NCBI GenBank assembly: GCA_902781655.1
Contig: CACZJZ010000017.1
Span: forward strand, 1-64,000
DNA: 64,000 nucleotides
Direction: 5' to 3'
Origin: an uncultured Lachnospiraceae bacterium
GTDB taxonomy: Bacteria; Bacillota; Clostridia; Lachnospirales; Lachnospiraceae
The translations under genes and the position numbers were made by a program. This document shows positions 34,326-43,448 of this stretch, piece by piece. The number at the start of each line of letters is the position of its first letter. Position 1 is the first letter of the stretch. The notes beneath the pieces are model-generated. The model had not been told where the DNA came from and did not search any database. It worked only from the letters and a program-made list of their open reading frames with translations.

Positions 34326-34662
34326 GATCTGTGCTCCGTTTCTGCTCCGTGCCGCATTCCTTGCGGCATCCATGACAGTTTATCATTGCTGATTCAGTAT
34401 ATCGCAAAAACGAAGAAATGTGGGCAGTCAGCCCGGGACGAGCCCGGGCGGTGTCTCTGCCCGGCGGTTGCAATTCCCCGCGCGGGGTGTTATCCTGCAT
34501 CTGCTTTGATTCTACTGTGGTACACGGAACCCGACGGCGAAGACGCAATACTGGTCTGAGCGGAACGAGGAAGCGGACACATGAGCAGAGTATCTGCCGA
34601 CACAGACCGCGGCTTCATGCGAGCGGCGGCGCGGCAGTGTTCTGCTATGAAGGAATGTCTAT

Positions 34663-34694
34663 GCGCCTGCCGGGTTTTCCGGCAGGCGCTTTTT
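34663..34694 (+). terminator. Terminator/attenuator ahead of the ACT-regulator ABC operon
   Basis: GCGCCTGCCGG (34663-34673) pairs with CCGGCAGGCGC (34679-34689), followed by TTTTT. No gene is seen on this strand in the 300 bp before it. That stretch (34374-34662) holds GC-rich dyads (CCCGGG-ACGAG-CCCGGG near 34433 and CCCCGCGCGGGG near 34475) and otherwise unassigned sequence. It may be an attenuated leader or small RNA; no known riboswitch class was recognised. Confidence 0.8.
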
Positions 34695-34749
34695 GTCCCA
34701 AACAAGCTAAACCTGTCAGGGACAAGAGCGGATTGGAAGGGAGCGGCAC

Positions 34750-35016
34750 ATGCAGGAAAACGGAATGGAGAGGGATAACCGGCTGGCGGTGATTGCCATT
34801 GTGGTAGAGGACCCGGACAGTGTCAGCCTGATGAACGAAACTCTGCATGACTATGGCATGTACATCATCGGTCGGATGGGGATTCCGGTCAGGGAACGCG
34901 GTGTCTCTCTCATCAGTATTGCAATCGATGCCCCCTGCAGCGTGATCAGCGCTGTGACCGGAAAACTTGGGAAAATCAGTGGCGTTTCTGTGAAAGCAGC
35001 CTATTCAAAGGTGTAA
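34750..35016 (+). CDS. ACT-domain regulator (TM1266-like)
   Basis: 88 aa. A single ACT-like fold (AVIAIVVEDPDSVSLMNETL then GRMGIPVRERGVSLISIAID) matches the small proteins annotated as iron-only hydrogenase system regulators (TM1266 type). No hydrogenase gene is in this window. It is followed after 51 bp by an ABC transporter binding protein and forms one operon with the permease and ATPase genes. ATG 34750 has GGAAGGGAG upstream. A small-molecule sensing role is inferred from the ACT fold. Confidence 0.7.
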   Translation: MQENGMERDNRLAVIAIVVEDPDSVSLMNETLHDYGMYIIGRMGIPVRERGVSLISIAIDAPCSVISAVTGKLGKISGVSVKAAYSKV

Positions 35017-35067
35017 TTATCAGTGGCTCGTGCCGCTTGGCGGCACAGAAAGGGAAGTAGGAACAGT

Positions 35068-36249
35068 ATGAAAAAGAGATTGGTATCCATTGCCATGGCG
35101 CTTGCCTTGGCGGCGTCGGTGCTTGCCGGATGCGGCAGTCAGCAGGGGAGCGGAACGACTGCTGCCGGAGCGGCCGCGCAGGAGTCTTCCGCGGCGGTAT
35201 CCGCGCCGGAGGCGGCCAGTACGGCAGAGACTGCAGCAACAGCAGCGGCGTCAGAAGCAGCGCAGGCCGCATCCACGGAGCAGACCGCGGCTTCCACGGC
35301 AGTGACGGCAGCAGATGCGGCCGTCACAGAGGAGCTGAGCAGCGACGCAGTCCGTGTCGGTACGCTCAAGGGGCCCACGGCGATGGGGCTTGTGAAGTTC
35401 ATGGATGAGGCGGACAGCGGTGCGCTGTCAGACGGGCAGTATCAGTTCACGATGTATGATGCACCGGATCAGCTTGTGCCTCTTGTGGTCAAGGGTGATG
35501 TTGATATTGCGATGGTTCCGGGCAATCTTGCTTCTGTTCTCTATCAGAAGACAAAGGGCAATGTACAGGTTTTTGCCATCAATACGCTGGGCGTCCTGTA
35601 CATCGTGGATAATGGCAACCCGGTGTCTTCGGTGGCGGATTTGAAGGGAAGAGGCATCGCGGCGAGCGGAATGGGTTCTACACCGCAGTACGTGCTGAAT
35701 TATATTTTGCAGCAGAACGGACTTGATCCGGAGAAGGACGTGGATGTCACCTGGTGTGACGATCACTCCATGGCGCTGCAGATGCTGATGAAGGACAATT
35801 CGCTGCTTGCGATGCTGCCGCAGCCATTTGTGACCGTGGCACAGACCAAGGCAGACACAATCCATGTCGATCTCGACCTCACGGAAGAGTGGAACAGGAC
35901 GCAGGAGAAGGCGCAAAATCCATCCCAGCTTGTCATGGGCGTCGCAATTGTGAACAAGTCGTTTGCGGAGAAGAATCCGGAAGCACTCCGCACGTTCATG
36001 AGCCACTATGAAGAGTCTGTGAAATTCGTCAACAGCAATGTGGATGAGGCAGCTGCGCTGGTTGGAAAGTATGATATTGTTCCGGAAGGCGTTGCAAAGA
36101 AGGCCATCCCTGCCTGCAATATTACATACATCGCAGGGGAGGATATGAAGAACGGTCTGTCCGGGTTCCTTCAGGTGCTGAAGGATGAGGATCCCTCTGC
36201 CGTCGGCGGAGCGCTGCCGGCGGATGATTTCTATTACACGGCAGATTGA
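35068..36249 (+). CDS. ABC transporter substrate-binding lipoprotein (NitT/TauT, NMT1-like)
   Basis: 393 aa. Lipobox LAGC (C22), then an extremely Ala/Ser/Thr-rich linker of about 75 residues, then a periplasmic-binding-like domain of the SsuA/THI5 type (VRVGTLKGPTAMGL, YIVDNGNPVSSVADLKGRGI). ATG 35068 follows AGTAGGAAC; the in-frame extension to 35023 precedes the signal peptide and is rejected. With the permease and ATPase it forms a complete importer. Ligands of this class include sulfonates, nitrate and pyrimidine precursors; the true one is unknown. Confidence 0.85.
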   Translation: MKKRLVSIAMALALAASVLAGCGSQQGSGTTAAGAAAQESSAAVSAPEAASTAETAATAAASEAAQAASTEQTAASTAVTAADAAVTEELSSDAVRVGTLKGPTAMGLVKFMDEADSGALSDGQYQFTMYDAPDQLVPLVVKGDVDIAMVPGNLASVLYQKTKGNVQVFAINTLGVLYIVDNGNPVSSVADLKGRGIAASGMGSTPQYVLNYILQQNGLDPEKDVDVTWCDDHSMALQMLMKDNSLLAMLPQPFVTVAQTKADTIHVDLDLTEEWNRTQEKAQNPSQLVMGVAIVNKSFAEKNPEALRTFMSHYEESVKFVNSNVDEAAALVGKYDIVPEGVAKKAIPACNITYIAGEDMKNGLSGFLQVLKDEDPSAVGGALPADDFYYTAD

Positions 36250-36295
36250 GTGATGACAGTGAGACAGAAGCCGCCGGGATGTGTATAATGAATTC

Positions 36296-37054
36296 ATGAA
36301 TAAAAGAACCGGACACAATGGAATACGTCTCTGGGCGGTGGGCTTCTGGCTCGCCGCCTGGCAGATCGCAGGCATGCTCTCCAGGGAGCATGTCTTTTTT
36401 GTGACGCCGGCGGATGTCATGGCGCGGCTGCTGGCACTCTCCAGAACCCTGGATTTCTGGCAGTCCGCAGGGATGTCGTATCTCCGGATCACATCCGGGT
36501 TTCTTCTGTCGGTCATCATCGGAACTGGTCTTGCTGCTGCTGCGGCAGCCCTGCCGCGCCTCCGCGAGCTTCTCGCACCGGCGATGCTGGCGATCCGGAC
36601 CGTACCGGTCGTTTCCTTTGTCATTCTTGCCATCATTCTTGTCTCGCCGCGTCAGCTTGCCGTGCTGATCTCGCTGACGATGGGACTGCCGATCATGTAT
36701 ACCAACGTGCTGGACGGGATCGGGCAGCGGGATCCGGAGCTGATGGAAATGGCCCGCGTCTTCCGTATCCCGCGCCTTCGCCGTGTGCTGCGCGTGGATG
36801 CGCCGCTTGTTCTCCCATATTTCCGGGCGGGGCTGAAGGTGAGCGCGGGACTGTGCTGGAAGGCGGGCGCGGCGGCAGAGGTGATCGGCGTTCCCGCCAT
36901 GTCAATCGGACTTCACCTCTATCAGGCCAAAATTTATATTGAAACGGCGGATCTATTCGCCTGGACACTTGTGATTGTGCTTTTAAGCCTCGCGACAGAA
37001 AAACTTGTGCTTTTCCTCACCGACTGTCTGGCGAAGTCCCAGAGAAATTGGTAG
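36296..37054 (+). CDS. ABC transporter permease (SsuC/TauC-like)
   Basis: 252-aa membrane subunit with six helices and a permease motif (MEMARVFRIPRLRRVLRVDAP) that acts as the coupling loop. ATG 36296 is chosen over GTG 36281; the ribosome site is weak for both. It lies 46 bp after the binding protein and before the ATPase gene in the same operon. Confidence 0.85.
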   Translation: MNKRTGHNGIRLWAVGFWLAAWQIAGMLSREHVFFVTPADVMARLLALSRTLDFWQSAGMSYLRITSGFLLSVIIGTGLAAAAAALPRLRELLAPAMLAIRTVPVVSFVILAIILVSPRQLAVLISLTMGLPIMYTNVLDGIGQRDPELMEMARVFRIPRLRRVLRVDAPLVLPYFRAGLKVSAGLCWKAGAAAEVIGVPAMSIGLHLYQAKIYIETADLFAWTLVIVLLSLATEKLVLFLTDCLAKSQRNW

Positions 37055-37183
37055 AGTTATGAGCATGGAGTGCTCCGTGATCATACTTGCTTGCAGAGCC
37101 AGACGCATCATTTGTCAGGCACATCGATCGGCAGCCCAGGCGGGGGAGGCAGTCTGACAGAACATAAGGCAGGAAAAGGCAGC

Positions 37184-37771
37184 ATGAATCTGAGAATCGA
37201 GGGACTGGTCAAACAATACGACGGCCGCCGTGTGCTGGACGGATTCAGCGCGGAATTTCCGGAAGGAAAAACGACCGCAATCCTGGCGCCCTCCGGTGCG
37301 GGAAAAACAACGCTGCTCCGCATACTCTGCGGGCTGGAGAGACCGGACGCCGGAACAATCCGCGGCATGGAGGGAAGACGCCTTTCGGCGGTGTTTCAGG
37401 AGGATCGCCTGCTGCCGGATTCGGACGCTGTCTCAAACATCAGGCTTGTGGCGCCTGCGTGCGAAGTGGAGGAATGCCGCCAGCTGCTCTCGGCTCTGCG
37501 GATTCCTGCCCAGGAGCAGCGGGGCAAACCGGTCCGGGAGTTTTCGGGAGGAATGCGGCGGCGCACTGCCATTGCCAGGGCACTGGCTGTTAAAGCAGAT
37601 TTATATTTGTTCGATGAGCCATTCCGCGGGCTGGATGAGGATACAAAATTATGTGCAGTCGCCTGCGTGCGGGAGAAAACGAGAGAAAAAACGGTAATTC
37701 TGGTGACGCATGACGAGAGAGAAGCGGCGGAAATGGACGCTGTCCAAAAAATAGGAATTACCGCCCGATAG
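37184..37771 (+). CDS. ABC transporter ATP-binding protein (SsuB/TauB-like)
   Basis: 195 aa, short for the class (usually about 250) because the C-terminal region is truncated. Walker A APSGAGKTT, Q-loop FQEDRLLP, signature FSGGMRRR, Walker B LYLFDEPF and the H-loop TH are present, so it should be active. ATG 37184 has AGGAAAAGG upstream; the extension to 37070 is unlikely. It powers the importer encoded at 35068-37054. Confidence 0.87.
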   Translation: MNLRIEGLVKQYDGRRVLDGFSAEFPEGKTTAILAPSGAGKTTLLRILCGLERPDAGTIRGMEGRRLSAVFQEDRLLPDSDAVSNIRLVAPACEVEECRQLLSALRIPAQEQRGKPVREFSGGMRRRTAIARALAVKADLYLFDEPFRGLDEDTKLCAVACVREKTREKTVILVTHDEREAAEMDAVQKIGITAR

Positions 37772-37851
37772 TGGATGCGGATATCGTAGACAACGCGGCA
37801 TGGCGGCGCCAGTGCCCCGATGCGGGAAAAATGCGGAGTGGAGGTATAGGT

Positions 37852-38457
37852 ATGGATGAGCTTCGAAAGCATATTGCAATCATGAGAAATCTCTGCCAGC
37901 GCCTTGACAGGACGGGACTTGGACTGAAACTGCGCTCCGGCGGAAAGCTCGACACAGAGACAAGTTTTGTGACGGATCTGATGCTGTTCATGGTGGCCCT
38001 GTCAAATGGAGACGGGACCATCGACAGGGCGGAGGCGGAGGCGATCGGCCGCAATTTGGGATTTGATGCGACGCCGGAGAAGGTCCGGGCATTCATTGAC
38101 CGACAGAGTCTTTCCGACTGGAAGCTCAGCCCGGAGGAGATGCCGCTTACGCTGCAGGTGTTTGCGGAGGCAGACCAGGACATCCTTCAGAGTCAGTATG
38201 AATCCTTTGAGGACGGAACCGCGCCGGAGTTGTACGATGAGGAAACATCGCACGTGCCGCTCAGCATTATTCTGTATGAGGTTTACCGCGAAATCGGATC
38301 TTCAGTCATCTACAGCGATGAACAGGTGGACGAATGCGAGAATGAGGACTATAATTCATTTCTTGCGGCCATGAAACAGTATATCTGCAATGAGCTGGGG
38401 CTGACCGTGGAACAGTTTGAAGATAAGATCAATACGCTGGAGGAAGATGAAACATGA
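37852..38457 (+). CDS. Possible TerB-like protein coupled to trkA
   Basis: 201 aa, acidic. The segment LMLFMVALSNGDGTIDRAEAEAIGRNLGF looks like a TerB-like acidic helical domain (DG-x-ID-x-x-E), repeated less clearly further on. No enzyme motif is visible. GGAGG at 37840-37844 precedes ATG 37852. Its stop overlaps the trkA start (ATGA), so it is translationally coupled to potassium uptake genes. Function unknown; a metal or ion role is only a guess. Confidence 0.6.
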   Translation: MDELRKHIAIMRNLCQRLDRTGLGLKLRSGGKLDTETSFVTDLMLFMVALSNGDGTIDRAEAEAIGRNLGFDATPEKVRAFIDRQSLSDWKLSPEEMPLTLQVFAEADQDILQSQYESFEDGTAPELYDEETSHVPLSIILYEVYREIGSSVIYSDEQVDECENEDYNSFLAAMKQYICNELGLTVEQFEDKINTLEEDET

Positions 38458-39815
38458 AGATCCTCATTGCCGGCGACGGAAAGCTGGGGGCCACTCTGGT
38501 TCGTCAGCTGTCGACGGAAGGGTATGATATCACGGTGATCGACGAGGATCCCGCGGTTCTAGAGACGACGATGGAGCAGTATGACGTCATCACGATCGAG
38601 GGCAATGCCGCGACGATGAAGACGCTGAAGCAGGCGGGGGCGGAGGAAGCGGATCTGCTGATCGCTGTCACGGGCGAGGACGAGCTGAATTTGCTCTCGT
38701 GCATGACCGCGCATGCGCTGAATCCGGCGCTCCACACCATTGCCAGAATCCGGAATCCCGAATATGTCGATCAGGCCTATACCATGCGCGAGAATTTTGC
38801 TCTCTCTCTCATTGTCAACCCGGAGAAGCAGGCGGCCCATGAGATTGAACGGCTGATCAAATATCCGGGCTTTCTGAAGAATGACACCTTTGCGAGAGGA
38901 CATCTGGAGATTGTCGAGCTGAAGATCGGCGCAGGCAGCAAGCTGCGGAATGTCCCGCTGTCCGCGCTGCATGAAATCATCAAGTGCCGTGTGCTGGTGG
39001 TCGCCGTGCTGCGCGAGGGAACGATGATTGCACCGGACGGGTCCTTTGTCCTGCAGGAGGGGGACGACATCTATGTCACAGCGTCGGCAGCGGATCTGTC
39101 TGCGCTTCTCCGGAATCTCGGCATCCTGCAGCGCAAGGTGAAGCACTGCATGATCGTCGGGGGTGGAAAGGTCAGCTATTATCTTTCCCAGATGCTTGTG
39201 AAGAGCGGCCTTTCGGTGGAGATCATCGAGAGGGATGCGGAGCGCTGTATCGAGCTGGCGGATGCCATTCCGGAGGCGTCGGTGGTGCAGGGAGATGCCA
39301 GCACGCCGGCTTTTCTGGAGAGTGAGGGACTTTCGGAGGCGGACTCTTTTGTCACGCTGACGGGGCTGGACGAGTTGAACATCATTCTTTCCCTGTATGC
39401 ACATTCCAAGAAGGTGCCGCAGGTGATCACCAAGCTGAGCCGGGTGGATTACAGCAAGGCCATCGGCGACCTGCCGATCGGCAGTGTCATCAGCCCGAAG
39501 GAACTGTGTTGTTCCAATATCGTCCGGTATGTCAGGGCAATGCGGAATCAGCAGGGCGCTGCGGTCACCATCCACTCGATCGCGGATGGGCAGGCTGAGG
39601 CGGTCGAGTTTATCGTAGATGGCAAAACCCGGCATGTGGGAGAGCCGCTGAAGGATATCCGCACCAGAAACAATATTCTGATTGCGGGCATTTCACGGGG
39701 GTACCGCTCCATGATTCCGGACGGTTCCTCGAGCTTTGAAATCGGGGATTCCGTCGTGGTTGTCTGCAGCGGCGACACCATTCTGTATTCTCTGAACGAT
39801 ATCTTTGAGGATTGA
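38454..39815 (+). CDS. trkA: Trk potassium uptake regulator TrkA
   Basis: 453-aa peripheral membrane protein that gates the TrkH channel using NAD(H) or nucleotides. Two RCK_N Rossmann modules are visible: GDGKLGATL near residue 7, and VGGGKVSYYL near residue 230. Each is followed by a TrkA_C domain. The start overlaps the preceding gene by four bases, and trkH begins 1 bp after the stop. Confidence 0.93.
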   Translation: MKILIAGDGKLGATLVRQLSTEGYDITVIDEDPAVLETTMEQYDVITIEGNAATMKTLKQAGAEEADLLIAVTGEDELNLLSCMTAHALNPALHTIARIRNPEYVDQAYTMRENFALSLIVNPEKQAAHEIERLIKYPGFLKNDTFARGHLEIVELKIGAGSKLRNVPLSALHEIIKCRVLVVAVLREGTMIAPDGSFVLQEGDDIYVTASAADLSALLRNLGILQRKVKHCMIVGGGKVSYYLSQMLVKSGLSVEIIERDAERCIELADAIPEASVVQGDASTPAFLESEGLSEADSFVTLTGLDELNIILSLYAHSKKVPQVITKLSRVDYSKAIGDLPIGSVISPKELCCSNIVRYVRAMRNQQGAAVTIHSIADGQAEAVEFIVDGKTRHVGEPLKDIRTRNNILIAGISRGYRSMIPDGSSSFEIGDSVVVVCSGDTILYSLNDIFED

Positions 39816-39816
39816 A

Positions 39817-41277
39817 ATGAATTTTAAGCTGATGGCGCGCATCAACGCCTACATCCTGGTGCTCGAGTCCGCTTTTATGATCATCCCGATGTTTATTTCT
39901 GTCATCGGAGACGAGAGGCGCTCTGCATGGGGATTTTTTTTCGCGATTCTTGTGACTTTCGGAGTCGGCGCGGTTCTCTGGCTTGCCACCAGGAATGCGC
40001 AGAACCGGCTTCGTGCGAGGGAGGGAATGGTCTGCACCGGAGTGAGCTGGATTCTGCTTTCGCTGTTCGGCGCGCTTCCTTTCTGGTTCTCTCGTCAGAT
40101 TCCGCGCTATCTGGACGCTGTGTTTGAAACAGTCTCAGGATTTACCACGACGGGCGCTTCGATTCTGAATGATGTAGAGGCCATGTCCAGAGGCTGCCTT
40201 TTCTGGAGAAGCTTCACCCACTGGATCGGAGGAATGGGAATTCTGGTCTTCATGCTGGCGGTTATTCCTCTGAGTGGGAAGAACGAGGGCTTCACCCTGC
40301 ATCTGATGCGGGCGGAATCGCCGGGACCGAGCGTCGGCAAAATTGTACCGAAGATGCGGGAGACGGCTAAAATTCTGTATCTCATCTACATCGGACTGAC
40401 GGCGCTCAATGTACTGTTTCTGATAGCCGGAAAGATGCCGCTTCTTGACGCGCTCTGCACCGCGTTTGGCACGGCCGGAACCGGAGGCTTTGGTGTTAAG
40501 GCAGACAGCATGGCGGGATATTCTGCCTACCTGCAGACGGTCACCACCGTCTTTATGGCTCTTTTCGGTGTGAATTTTTCGTGCTATTATCTGCTGCTGA
40601 GAAAGGACTGGAAGTCTGTGCTGAAGGATGAGGAGCTTCGGCTGTATCTTGCCATCATCCTGCTCAGTGCCCTCTGTATCACAGTAAACATTCTTCCACA
40701 GTCGGACTCCCTCTATGACGCCTGGCATCATGCGGCATTCACGGTCTCCTCCATCATCACCACGACGGGATTTGCGACAAAGGATTTCAATCAGTGGCCG
40801 ACCTTTTCGAAGGCGGTGATTCTGACGCTGATGTTCTGCGGCGCCTGCGCGGGAAGCACGGGCGGCGGCATCAAGGTTTCGAGGGTGCTGCTGCTGTTCA
40901 AGGGGCTGCGCCGCAATATTCATCAGATTCTGCACCCACAGAAGGTGCAGACGATCCGCAGCAATGGCAGGGTAATCAGCGAGTCCATCCTGACCAATAC
41001 GAACGCTTATCTTTCTGCTTACGCGCTGATTGTGATCCTGAGCTTTATCGCGGTTTCGCTCGACTCCCGGTTTTCAATTGAGTCGAATTTTTCTGCGGTG
41101 ATGTGCTGTTTTAACAATATCGGGCCAGGCCTCGATCAGGTAGGGCCGACCTCGAACTTTTATCTGTGCTCCGGACTGACCAAAATCGTTCTCATTGTGG
41201 ATATGCTGCTGGGAAGACTGGAGATTTTCCCGATTCTGGTGCTGTTCTCCAGAAGCACGTGGAAGAAGCTGAACTGA
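39817..41277 (+). CDS. trkH: Trk-type potassium uptake protein TrkH/KtrB
   Basis: 486-aa membrane channel with the fourfold M1-P-M2 pattern. P-loop-like filter segments are visible (VSGFTTTGAS, FGTAGTGGFG, ITTTGFATKD, FNNIGPGLD). It imports K+ with TrkA as its cytoplasmic gate. ATG 39817 has TTTGAGG at 39804-39810; an in-frame TTG at 39805 is less likely. Confidence 0.93.
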   Translation: MNFKLMARINAYILVLESAFMIIPMFISVIGDERRSAWGFFFAILVTFGVGAVLWLATRNAQNRLRAREGMVCTGVSWILLSLFGALPFWFSRQIPRYLDAVFETVSGFTTTGASILNDVEAMSRGCLFWRSFTHWIGGMGILVFMLAVIPLSGKNEGFTLHLMRAESPGPSVGKIVPKMRETAKILYLIYIGLTALNVLFLIAGKMPLLDALCTAFGTAGTGGFGVKADSMAGYSAYLQTVTTVFMALFGVNFSCYYLLLRKDWKSVLKDEELRLYLAIILLSALCITVNILPQSDSLYDAWHHAAFTVSSIITTTGFATKDFNQWPTFSKAVILTLMFCGACAGSTGGGIKVSRVLLLFKGLRRNIHQILHPQKVQTIRSNGRVISESILTNTNAYLSAYALIVILSFIAVSLDSRFSIESNFSAVMCCFNNIGPGLDQVGPTSNFYLCSGLTKIVLIVDMLLGRLEIFPILVLFSRSTWKKLN

Positions 41278-41325
41278 ATGAAATATCATTGTTTTTGACA
41301 TCAATAAGAAACGGACAGGTTTACC

Positions 41326-41667
41326 ATGGAAGACAAGAATAAAACACAGTTACTCAAGGAATCGATTCTTTCCCAGTACAAGAGCGTGCGTCAGTTTGCC
41401 GCCGAGATGGGAATCCCTTACAGCACACTGGTAACGGCTCTGGACCGGGGAATCGACGGCATGGCTTATTCCACTGTCATCTCTATCTGCGAGAGGCTGG
41501 CAATCAATCCGGTCAATTTTGCGCCGATGAGCGACGGAGACCGGCTGTCGGAGCAGATCACAACAAGACAGGTGATGGGGCTGTACCACAAGCTCAATCA
41601 GGAGGGCCGCCGCAAGGCACTCGATTATATGGACGATCTTTCCATGGCGGACAAATATACGGCCTGA
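41326..41667 (+). CDS. XRE-like helix-turn-helix regulator
   Basis: 113 aa. The N-terminal half (SVRQFAAEMGIPYSTLVTALDRG) is a lambda-repressor-like HTH, followed by a helical tail ending in DYMDDLSMADKYTA. Such small proteins are common in Clostridia and usually regulate nearby or own genes. It sits between trkH and glf; its target is not evident. Confidence 0.8.
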   Translation: MEDKNKTQLLKESILSQYKSVRQFAAEMGIPYSTLVTALDRGIDGMAYSTVISICERLAINPVNFAPMSDGDRLSEQITTRQVMGLYHKLNQEGRRKALDYMDDLSMADKYTA

Positions 41668-41740
41668 CAGGACGGGTACCGCAAGGACACTGGCACCGCA
41701 AGAAACGCGGATCCGCGGAGAACGCGGCAGGGGGTGAAAA

Positions 41741-42955
41741 ATGCATTATGACTATCTGATTGTCGGAGCAGGACTTTACGGAGCGGTATTCGCGCACGAG
41801 AAAACGCTGCAGGGGAAGCGTTGCCTGGTGATTGACCGCAGAGATCACATCGCCGGGAATATCTACACGGAGCGGGTGAACGGCATTCAGGTGCACCGTT
41901 ACGGCGCACACATTTTCCATACATCAGACAGGGAGGTATGGGAATATGTGAATCGCTTTGCGGAATTCAACAATTACATCAATGCGCCGATCGCGCGGTA
42001 CGGGGATGAGCTCTACAATCTGCCGTTCAATATGAATACATTCAGCCGGCTGTGGAATATCCGCACGCCGCAGGAGGCGCAGGCGATCATCGGGCAGCAG
42101 CGGGAAGAGGCGAGAAAAGCGATCGCCGGTGACCGGACGGACTATGAACCACAGAACCTGGAGGAACAGGCGCTGCTCCTGGCAGGCAGAGATATCTATG
42201 AGAAGCTCATCCGCGGCTACACGGAAAAGCAGTGGGGCCGCTCCTGCACGGAGCTGCCGGCGTTCATCATCCGCAGGCTTCCCTTCCGGTTTGTGTATGA
42301 CAACAATTACTTCAATGACCGGTATCAGGGGATTCCGATCGGCGGATACACGAAGCTGGTGGAGAAGCTCCTCGCCGGCATTCCGGTCCGCCTGAATACG
42401 GATTTTCGCACGGAGGTGCGGGATCTGGCGCAAAATTCGTGCGGCGGCTGTGAGGAATATGTTCCGATCACCGACGGACCTGCCTGGGGGCTGGGGGAGG
42501 ATACGTTTGACAAGCTGGTCTATACCGGCATGCTGGACGAGTTTTTCCACTGCTGTTATGGCCCGCTCGAATATCGCTCCCTGCGGTTTGAAACAGAAGT
42601 CCTGCCTGATGTGGACAACTGGCAGGGCAACGCGGTGGTGAATTACACTGAACGGGATGTGCCGTACACCCGGATTATTGAGCATAAGTTCTTTGAATTC
42701 GGTCTCGACGCGGAGACGGGAGAGCCAGCACACGGAACTGTGATTACGCGGGAGTACCCGGCGGCATGGAAAAAGGGGGACGAGCCGTATTATCCGGTGA
42801 ATGACGCCCAGAATAATGCGCTGGCGGAGAAATACAGGGCGCTCGCGGCAGGAAGGCCGAATGTTCTGTTTGGCGGAAGACTCGGGGAGTACAGATATTT
42901 TGACATGGATAAGGTGATTCGTCAGGCGCTTGACGCGGCCGCAGTCCGGTGCTAA
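41741..42955 (+). CDS. glf: UDP-galactopyranose mutase
   Basis: 404 aa. Converts UDP-galactopyranose to UDP-galactofuranose using reduced FAD, for cell-surface glycans. The FAD-binding GxGxxG (LIVGAGLYGAVFAHE) is at the start. Signature segments include YGAHIFHT, YTEKQWGR, YTGMLDEFF and YTRIIEHKFFE. No other polysaccharide gene is close by, so it is an isolated biosynthetic gene. A short terminator follows before rpmG. Confidence 0.93.
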   Translation: MHYDYLIVGAGLYGAVFAHEKTLQGKRCLVIDRRDHIAGNIYTERVNGIQVHRYGAHIFHTSDREVWEYVNRFAEFNNYINAPIARYGDELYNLPFNMNTFSRLWNIRTPQEAQAIIGQQREEARKAIAGDRTDYEPQNLEEQALLLAGRDIYEKLIRGYTEKQWGRSCTELPAFIIRRLPFRFVYDNNYFNDRYQGIPIGGYTKLVEKLLAGIPVRLNTDFRTEVRDLAQNSCGGCEEYVPITDGPAWGLGEDTFDKLVYTGMLDEFFHCCYGPLEYRSLRFETEVLPDVDNWQGNAVVNYTERDVPYTRIIEHKFFEFGLDAETGEPAHGTVITREYPAAWKKGDEPYYPVNDAQNNALAEKYRALAAGRPNVLFGGRLGEYRYFDMDKVIRQALDAAAVRC

Positions 42956-42968
42956 AGTATAAGGGCTG

Positions 42969-42989
42969 AGGCCGAAGGGCCTTTTCTTT
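42969..42989 (+). terminator. Short terminator after glf
   Basis: AGGCC (42969-42973), loop GAAG, GGCCT (42978-42982), then TTTTCTTT. A 5-bp stem, so moderate strength. Confidence 0.5.
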
Positions 42990-43023
42990 ATGTTGATAAA
43001 ATTTCCGCATGGAGGACAAGAAA

Positions 43024-43173
43024 ATGCGTACAAAAATCACACTGGCATGCACAGAGTGCAAGCACCGCAACTATGATATTACCAAGGATAAGAAGGCACA
43101 TCCGGAACGCATGGAGACCATGAAGTACTGCAGATTCTGCAGAAAGCACACGCTTCATAAGGAGACGAAGTAA
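43024..43173 (+). CDS. rpmG: Ribosomal protein L33
   Basis: 49 aa, from [17 protein letters not shown] to HKETK. The two CxxC pairs (CTEC and CRFC) of the zinc-binding form of L33 are present. GGAGGACAAGAAA precedes ATG 43024. It heads the secE-nusG cluster, a common order in Firmicutes. Confidence 0.95.
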   Translation: MRTKITLACTECKHRNYDITKDKKAHPERMETMKYCRFCRKHTLHKETK

Positions 43174-43215
43174 TTTCCGCGTCAATTCTGTTCCTCTAAA
43201 GGAGATCAGAGTGTC

Positions 43216-43434
43216 ATGGCAAATGTAGAAATCACTTCCGGTGATTCCAGGATAAGAAAGTTTTTCAGAGGAGTCCGGGCGGAATGGGGCAAGATCGTCT
43301 GGCCGTCCAGGGAGACTGCGCTGAAACAGCTGGCAGCTGTGCTTATCGTCAGTGTGATCACCGGCCTCCTCATTGTTCTGGTGGATTTCGGCTCTGAGCG
43401 GCTGATTGATTTCCTCCTGAGCATTGGGGCATAG
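43216..43434 (+). CDS. secE: Preprotein translocase subunit SecE
   Basis: 72 aa with one C-terminal membrane helix (about 43-65) and the conserved cytoplasmic FFRGVRAEWGKIVWPSRETA. It stabilises SecY in the translocon. AAAGGAG precedes ATG 43216. nusG starts 15 bp after the stop. Confidence 0.95.
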   Translation: MANVEITSGDSRIRKFFRGVRAEWGKIVWPSRETALKQLAAVLIVSVITGLLIVLVDFGSERLIDFLLSIGA

Positions 43435-43448
43435 GAGAAGGCTGATCA

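Noticed and set aside
34433..34451. Guanidine-II riboswitch hairpin (ACGA loop)
   Set aside because: Only one ACGA-containing hairpin occurs and the required second hairpin with the same loop is missing.
34581..34778. Protein-coding frame in the leader before the ACT gene
   Set aside because: It runs through a strong terminator hairpin, lacks a convincing ribosome site and encodes nothing recognisable.
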